From Nitrospirota bacterium (GTDB lineage Bacteria; Nitrospirota; Nitrospiria; JACQBZ01), in assembly GCA_016201865.1 (NCBI GenBank), contig JACQCA010000019.1, forward strand, positions 1 through 64,000: a stretch of 64,000 bases of DNA. Direction: 5' to 3'. The translations under genes were made by a program, and so were the position numbers. Positions 59,996 through 64,000 of the stretch are shown piece by piece. The stretch's first letter is position 1, and the number at the start of each line of letters is the position of its first letter. The notes below the pieces were generated by a model, which was given only the letters and a program-made list of their open reading frames with translations, did no database searches and had not been told where the DNA came from.

Positions 59996-60619
59996 TTACC
60001 TGGAAGGCGCGTAGTAGGGATTTCGGCCGGAGGCGTGGTCCGTAGTATCAAGAATCTCCGTGACCTCGGGGACGAACTGCCGGATCGTCTTCTCGATGCC
60101 CTGCTTGAGGGTGACGGAGGCCATGCCGCAGCCCTGGCATCCGCCGCTCATCTTGATATAGACCGTCGTTCCTTTGACGTCCAAGAGCGATACGTAACCG
60201 CCATGTCCCCCCACGCCCGGATTGATCTGTGTGTCTAAGAGATTCTGGATCTTGGCCTTGATCCGTTCTTCATTGGCGAGATCGGCCCCGGATCCCTTCG
60301 AGATCGCGGACGGGAGGGACGCCGCCTCGGACTGGAGATATGCCCGGATCACCTTCCCCACCTTCTTTCCGATTGCGGTCCAGTCCTCGGCGCCCTTCTT
60401 GGCGATCGTGACCGTGTTGCCGGCCAGTTGAACGGCCGTCACCCCCTCGATCTGAAACAACTTCTCGGCCAGGGGCGATTCCTTGGCTTTTTCCCTGCCC
60501 AGGTAGAGGAGCGAGCCTCCCGCGCGAAAGACGGGACGGTCGACGACGAACTTGCACCGCTCCGCGTCCAACACCTCCGCCTTGATCTTGATCTCCGTAT
60601 CGGCTTGTTTTAATTCCAT
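59996..60619 (-). CDS. Nfu-type Fe-S cluster scaffold/carrier
   Basis: A 207-residue protein. The N-terminal 90 residues match the Nfu N-terminal domain (FVVDRPVFRAGGSLLYLG, VTAVQLAGNTVTIAKKG). The C-terminal 80 residues are a NifU-like domain with KIQNLLDTQINPGVGGHGG and the Fe-S-binding CxxC in SGGCQGCGMASVTLKQGIE. It carries 4Fe-4S clusters to target apoproteins in the cytosol. The next genes are DUF971 and Mrp, forming an Fe-S maturation group. Repeat copy B abuts its stop. Confidence 0.93.
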   Translation of the reverse strand: MELKQADTEIKIKAEVLDAERCKFVVDRPVFRAGGSLLYLGREKAKESPLAEKLFQIEGVTAVQLAGNTVTIAKKGAEDWTAIGKKVGKVIRAYLQSEAASLPSAISKGSGADLANEERIKAKIQNLLDTQINPGVGGHGGYVSLLDVKGTTVYIKMSGGCQGCGMASVTLKQGIEKTIRQFVPEVTEILDTTDHASGRNPYYAPSR

Positions 60620-60631
60620 CGGATGATTCTC

Positions 60632-60964
60632 CTATCGCTTTCTGCAAAGTTCACAGGGACAGATCTCACGCAGATAATCAAAGTGATAAATCCCCGTGGC
60701 GTGTTGATCCGAGAATGAAAAGCTTAAGCCGTAGCCTCCCACCGGTTCCACTTTCAAGCCCTCCAGATCCAACGGGATGCTGCCGGGGTTCAGTGTTTTT
60801 GCGCTCGTCCATTCATCGATGCAGCCGGCGCAGGGGCAGTTCTGCCTTAAATACCGAAAGCTGTACGGACTCACATGCCCGTCTTCCCATGTGATCAGGA
60901 GCGTTTTATTGCCCTGTTTTTTGATGATGGCCGGCGTGCCGCGGGTATGTTGAACATTTGTCAT
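60632..60964 (-). CDS. DUF971 family protein
   Basis: 110 residues from the ATG at 60964; the longer track ORF overlaps the mrp 3' end and is rejected. DUF971 hallmarks: ITWEDGHVSPYSFRYLRQNCPCAGC, WTSAKTLNPGSIPLD and GIYHFDYLREICPCELC. The Cys motifs may bind metal. The domain is the N-terminal part of gamma-butyrobetaine hydroxylases and is often fused to or adjacent to Mrp/ApbC, as here. It is 7 bp behind mrp and 12 bp before nfu. Likely an Fe-S assembly factor. Confidence 0.88.
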   Translation of the reverse strand: MTNVQHTRGTPAIIKKQGNKTLLITWEDGHVSPYSFRYLRQNCPCAGCIDEWTSAKTLNPGSIPLDLEGLKVEPVGGYGLSFSFSDQHATGIYHFDYLREICPCELCRKR

Positions 60965-60971
60965 GACAGGT

Positions 60972-62078
60972 CTATACCGTAAACGTTTTCGGATTCGGTT
61001 CCGGTTCTTCGATAATCTGGATCGGCTTCGAATAATAATTGCGAATGCTGATTTGAGCCGCCAGCCGTTCGATGATCTCAAGATACGCCTTGGCCGAGGG
61101 AGCCTCGGGATCGGCGATCACGATCGGCATGCCTTGATCCGCGTATTTCCGAATGGCGATATCCAGAGGGATCTCTCCTAAAAACGGCACCTTCAGGCGC
61201 TCGCTTTCCTGCGCGACCATCCCGTGTCCGAAGATCTCTTCCCGCTCGCCGCAATGGGAACAGATGTGGTAACTCATGTTTTCGATGATCCCGAGCGGGT
61301 GGACCTTGGTTTGCTCGAACATCCGGAAGGTCTTCATCGAGATCGTCAGGCCCACGTCCTGAGGCGTGGAGACGATCACGGCGCCCACCAGCGCGACCGT
61401 CTGAACCAGGGTGAGGTGAACATCCCCCGTTCCCGGAGGCATATCCACGATCAAGTAATCCAACGGACCCCAATCCACATTCAGCAACGATTCCTGGACG
61501 GCCTTATGGGCCATGGGGCCCCGCCAGATCAGCGGCTGGTTGCCGGTCGCCAGAAAGCCCATCGACATGAATTTGACGCCGTGCGCTTCGATCGGGATAA
61601 TGCGGCCGTCGCGTTGTCGGAGCTCTTCCGTCCGCGCGCCCATCATGATGGGGATGGTCGGTCCATAGATATCGCCGTCGACGAGCCCCACCTTGGCTCC
61701 GTATTTGGCCAGTCCCACCGCGAGATTCGCGCTCACGGTGGACTTCCCCACGCCCCCTTTGCCGCTGCCGATCGCGACGATGTTCTTAACGCCCGGAATC
61801 GCGGCGCGATCCGTCGCCGCATGTCCCGTCACTTCGGACTTCATCTTGACATCGACCATCGAGACGCCCGAAAGGCCTTTTACAATACCGGCGGCCTCTT
61901 CCCGCATCTTTTCTTTCACGGGAAAGAGGGGCATGGGCAGAACGATCTCAAAGCCGACCTTGGAATCCCGAACCGCGATATGATCAACAAATCCCAGGGT
62001 CACGATGTCTTTATGAAAATCCGGATCCTGGATTCGGCTTAAGGCGGCCAGGATCTCTTTTTCGGTGACGGGCATCAA
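60972..62078 (-). CDS. mrp: Mrp/NBP35 (ApbC) Fe-S carrier ATPase
   Basis: A 368-residue P-loop ATPase. An N-terminal DUF59/MIP18-like domain (VTEKEILAALSRIQDPDFHKD) is followed by the deviant Walker A GSGKGGVGKSTVSANLA, VDGDIYGPTIPIM, IVDMPPGTGDVHLT and the cluster-binding CxxC in HICSHCGERE. It binds a bridging 4Fe-4S cluster at the dimer interface and transfers it. Length is typical. The DUF971 and Nfu genes follow within a few bases, so the three form an assembly operon. Confidence 0.95.
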   Translation of the reverse strand: MMPVTEKEILAALSRIQDPDFHKDIVTLGFVDHIAVRDSKVGFEIVLPMPLFPVKEKMREEAAGIVKGLSGVSMVDVKMKSEVTGHAATDRAAIPGVKNIVAIGSGKGGVGKSTVSANLAVGLAKYGAKVGLVDGDIYGPTIPIMMGARTEELRQRDGRIIPIEAHGVKFMSMGFLATGNQPLIWRGPMAHKAVQESLLNVDWGPLDYLIVDMPPGTGDVHLTLVQTVALVGAVIVSTPQDVGLTISMKTFRMFEQTKVHPLGIIENMSYHICSHCGEREEIFGHGMVAQESERLKVPFLGEIPLDIAIRKYADQGMPIVIADPEAPSAKAYLEIIERLAAQISIRNYYSKPIQIIEEPEPNPKTFTV

Positions 62079-62157
62079 CCTTCTCCTTTGTAGTTTCTGC
62101 GATCGAGCTTCTATTCTACGGGCGGCCGGATTCCTTCGTCAAGCGGTTTAATCCTTG

Positions 62158-62739
62158 TCAACCAAGATCGCTGGAGAGTTCCTGCCGAACGGCCTTATCC
62201 AAGATAGTTCGGGCCCGGTATTTCGGATGATCCACGACCAGAGCGGCCGGAGTCTTATCATTGCGGAATTCGGTCTGCTGTTCCGGTGAAAACTGAAAAC
62301 GGACATAATGGACCGCGCTGAGTTTGTCCTCCTTGCTGTGGCCGGCCTCAAACTGTCCGTCGATTCGATCCGGGCCGAGCTCAATAAAGACGGAGCGGCC
62401 GTCGTCAATCCCCTGGAGGCCGTCCAGGATTTCCTTGATCCGTTCCGATTCGGTGATCTCGATGAACAGCGTGGCCGACAGCTCGCCCGGGCCGCCGATC
62501 AGGGGGTTGTACGTATCCAGTTCGTCCTGTATTTTTTCCGGATCGTAGATATGCTCCACGCGCATCATTTCCTGGATCTGGAACAGGATCGTGTCGCGAT
62601 TCTCGAAGACCAGCGTCATCCGGTCGCCGACTGAAACGCGCCGCCGTTTCTTGAGGGCGATGATCCGTTCCCTGAGTTCTTTGCGGATCGGTTCGTATTC
62701 CGAAAGCGGCTTTATGTCTTTTAATTGGAGCGTGTCCAT
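62158..62739 (-). CDS. DUF3501 family protein
   Basis: A 193-residue protein with the family pattern: LKDIKPLSEYEPIRKELRER, RRVSVGDRMTLVFENRDTI, FQIQEMMRVEHIYDPEKIQDELDTYN, and the C-terminal KYRARTILDKAVRQELSSDL. The family typically sits next to rubrerythrin and CCG-domain Fe-S oxidoreductases in microaerophiles. Here its start is 1 bp after the stop of such an oxidoreductase. Function unknown; cytosolic. Confidence 0.92.
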   Translation of the reverse strand: MDTLQLKDIKPLSEYEPIRKELRERIIALKKRRRVSVGDRMTLVFENRDTILFQIQEMMRVEHIYDPEKIQDELDTYNPLIGGPGELSATLFIEITESERIKEILDGLQGIDDGRSVFIELGPDRIDGQFEAGHSKEDKLSAVHYVRFQFSPEQQTEFRNDKTPAALVVDHPKYRARTILDKAVRQELSSDLG

Positions 62740-62740
62740 T

Positions 62741-64000
62741 TTATTTTAAGCCGTACGCTTTTTGAATGATCTGAATCGGATGGACCGATTTCTTCCCGGT
62801 GCTCTGCGTGAGCGCCATGCCGGAGAGGGGACAGTCCGAGGCGGTCACATCCGGTTTGGCATTCTCGACGGCGGCAAAGGCTTTCCGCCCGACCTTGAGC
62901 GAGAAGTCGTAGTATTCTTGTTTTACCCCGAACGTGCCGTCATGTCCGGAACATTTCTCGATCACCTCGACCGTGATCCCGGGAATCAGCTTCATCAGGT
63001 CACGGGATTTCAGCCCGATGTTCTGGTCCCGCAGATGGCACGGCACCTGGTAGGCGACCTTGCCGGGGCTGGAGACGAAATCCTTCGCAAGTTTCCCCTG
63101 GCTGTCGAGTTTCATGAGATATTCGCAGAGATCATAGGTGTTGGCCGCGACCTTCCGCGCCTCTTCCGTCGGAACGAGGTCCGGGTATTCCTTCTTCAGC
63201 ATCAGGCTGCAGGTCGGCATGGGGGAGACAATTTTATAGCCCGCATCCACGGCGGCTGCCAGACTCTTGATATTCGACCGGGCCTTTTGACGGACCGCCT
63301 CCAGATCCCCGATATCGAAGTACGGCATCCCGCAACATTCCTGCTCCGGGCAGATCACCTCGACGCCGTTTTTCTCAAGGACCTGGAGCGTGGCCTTGCC
63401 GATCTCGGGATCATGGCGGTTGACGTAACAGGTATAAAAGAGCGCCACCTTTTCTTCCATCATAGGGGCTCGCGTCGCCCCCTCCACCGGCGAAGCCGGA
63501 TGGAGCCTCCCCCTCTCGCTCGCTTCCGCTCGCTGGGTATCTACAAACGATTGCCGATGGAAATGGGGAAAAAGTCTTTCCCGGTGAATACCCATCACTT
63601 TTTCAAGTACCCAGCGCACCGACGGTTGCCGCAGAGCCCAGTTGGTCAGCGGAGCGATCATTCCGCCCAGGCGCCCCATGAAATCCACATCGGCCAGAAA
63701 CCGGTCGCGCAGTCCGGCCGGTTGCCGGTTCAACTTTAAATGCTTTCCCCAAAGCATGAGCCGCGGAAAATCCAGGTCGTAATGATGCGGGGGGCAATAA
63801 GGACAGTGGTTAAAACAGAGTTTGCAATAATAACAGAGATCCACCACCTGATTTAAAACCAGGGCGTCCAGCGCGTTCACTTCGCCGTCTTTGTCGTCGA
63901 CGCCGCGGAACAGCACATCAAACGACGGGCAAAGGTTAAAGCATCTCCGGCATCCGTTGCAGATCTCATAGACACGCAACGTCTCGGTGTCAAAGGCTTT
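62741..64000 (-). CDS. GlpC/HdrD-like Fe-S oxidoreductase with CCG domains, 5' partial
   Basis: The frame continues through the right edge (KAFDTET before the track's TTG), so the 5' end lies outside. Two 4Fe-4S ferredoxin motifs are visible: CNGCRRCFNLCP and CYYCKLCFNHCPYCP. Two cysteine-rich CCG domains follow: CPEQECCGMP, and later PCHLRDQNIG with KCSGHDGTFG. It resembles glycerol-3-phosphate dehydrogenase subunit C and heterodisulfide reductase D. Between the ferredoxin part and the first CCG domain, 26 residues (TQRAEASERGRLHPASPVEG...) derive from repeat copy C, inserted in frame. Electron partner unknown; adjacent DUF3501 is the usual neighbour. Confidence 0.9.
   Translation of the reverse strand, partial: KAFDTETLRVYEICNGCRRCFNLCPSFDVLFRGVDDKDGEVNALDALVLNQVVDLCYYCKLCFNHCPYCPPHHYDLDFPRLMLWGKHLKLNRQPAGLRDRFLADVDFMGRLGGMIAPLTNWALRQPSVRWVLEKVMGIHRERLFPHFHRQSFVDTQRAEASERGRLHPASPVEGATRAPMMEEKVALFYTCYVNRHDPEIGKATLQVLEKNGVEVICPEQECCGMPYFDIGDLEAVRQKARSNIKSLAAAVDAGYKIVSPMPTCSLMLKKEYPDLVPTEEARKVAANTYDLCEYLMKLDSQGKLAKDFVSSPGKVAYQVPCHLRDQNIGLKSRDLMKLIPGITVEVIEKCSGHDGTFGVKQEYYDFSLKVGRKAFAAVENAKPDVTASDCPLSGMALTQSTGKKSVHPIQIIQKAYGLK
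63462..63539 (-). repeat. dispersed structured repeat, copy C, in frame inside a CDS
   Basis: 78 bp (26 codons) matching copy A closely, including the CTCCA-CCGGC-GAA-GCCGG-A-TGGAG hairpin. It interrupts the Fe-S oxidoreductase gene between its ferredoxin and CCG regions without breaking the frame. Confidence 0.88.

Noticed and set aside
61224-62042. 272-residue ORF opposite mrp
   Set aside because: Shadow of the Mrp ATPase gene; composition is typical of reverse-frame reading.
1-64000. tRNA, rRNA, CRISPR arrays, prophage or IS elements other than the RAYT
   Set aside because: No T-loop or acceptor pattern, regular spacer array, phage structural gene or DDE transposase was found by eye.

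Overview
This window is a stretch of a G+C-rich (high fifties percent by eye) Gram-negative bacterial chromosome. It carries outer-membrane phospholipase, DUF3570 and CopC/CopD genes, many lipoboxes, and no phage or plasmid backbone. The best guess is Nitrospirota or a near relative. That rests on repeated PCP_red (protochlorophyllide reductase 57-kDa subunit) domains in two proteins, a CbbQ/CbbO pair, DUF3501 next to a CCG-domain Fe-S protein, a DUF6502/DUF5666 locus, and Mrp with DUF971. It is an inference from gene content, not a database result. I saw no tRNA, rRNA or CRISPR. No gene-free stretch exceeds about 300 bp; the largest gaps are 32909-33345 (interrupted by a 27-codon gene) and 54056-54249.

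Layout. 0-12.3 kb: housekeeping and small genes (DUF488, Tag glycosylase, ParB-like protein, lipoprotein, phosphoglycolate phosphatase, DUF1499, a single-domain bacterial histone, zinc-ribbon protein, DUF2231, RRM RNA-binding protein, a secreted YqgE/AlgH protein, rpsU, CehA-like PHP protein, UvrD helicase-nuclease, and a DUF2442/DUF4160 pair). 12.3-18.9 kb: an unknown gene beside a C-terminally truncated threonine aldolase, a MATE exporter, then a periplasmic redox operon (TlpA, DUF4266, DUF3570, CcdA, ApbE). 19-26.7 kb: a tandemly duplicated DUF5666 locus behind a DUF6502 gene, then surface lipoproteins with WD40 and propeller-like repeats. 26.8-38 kb: an M1 peptidase, a TMTC-like membrane TPR protein, a YkgJ-DUF2156 fusion, a PAS-GGDEF-EAL protein and an MsbA-like ABC exporter. 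38-44.5 kb: a RAYT transposase with its palindromes, a DHFR-like reductase, and a lipid-hydrolase group (OMPLA, membrane patatin, lipoprotein patatin). 44.6-54 kb: der, a cupredoxin-like gene coupled to a four-PCP_red protein, a nickel/cobalt-type permease, a copper operon (His-rich protein, beta-barrel-like protein, CopC, CopD), and a USP-USP-PCP_red-rubredoxin fusion. 54-64 kb: a CbbQ/CbbO operon with zinc and coiled-coil accessories, then Fe-S assembly genes (Nfu, DUF971, Mrp), DUF3501 and a CCG-domain Fe-S oxidoreductase that runs off the right edge.

The most unusual signals are not single genes. (i) A roughly 80-bp structured repeat occurs three times; one copy is inserted in frame (26 codons) inside the Fe-S oxidoreductase and one forms the C-terminus of the CehA-like protein. 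(ii) A RAYT gene has its own palindrome inside the reading frame and at its 3' end. (iii) Consensus sigma-70 promoters abut start codons at five or more genes, implying leaderless mRNAs. (iv) A single-domain histone gene has its own extended -10 promoter. (v) PCP_red modules are fused to or coupled with USP, rubredoxin and cupredoxin-like modules, which points to an undescribed redox or stress system.
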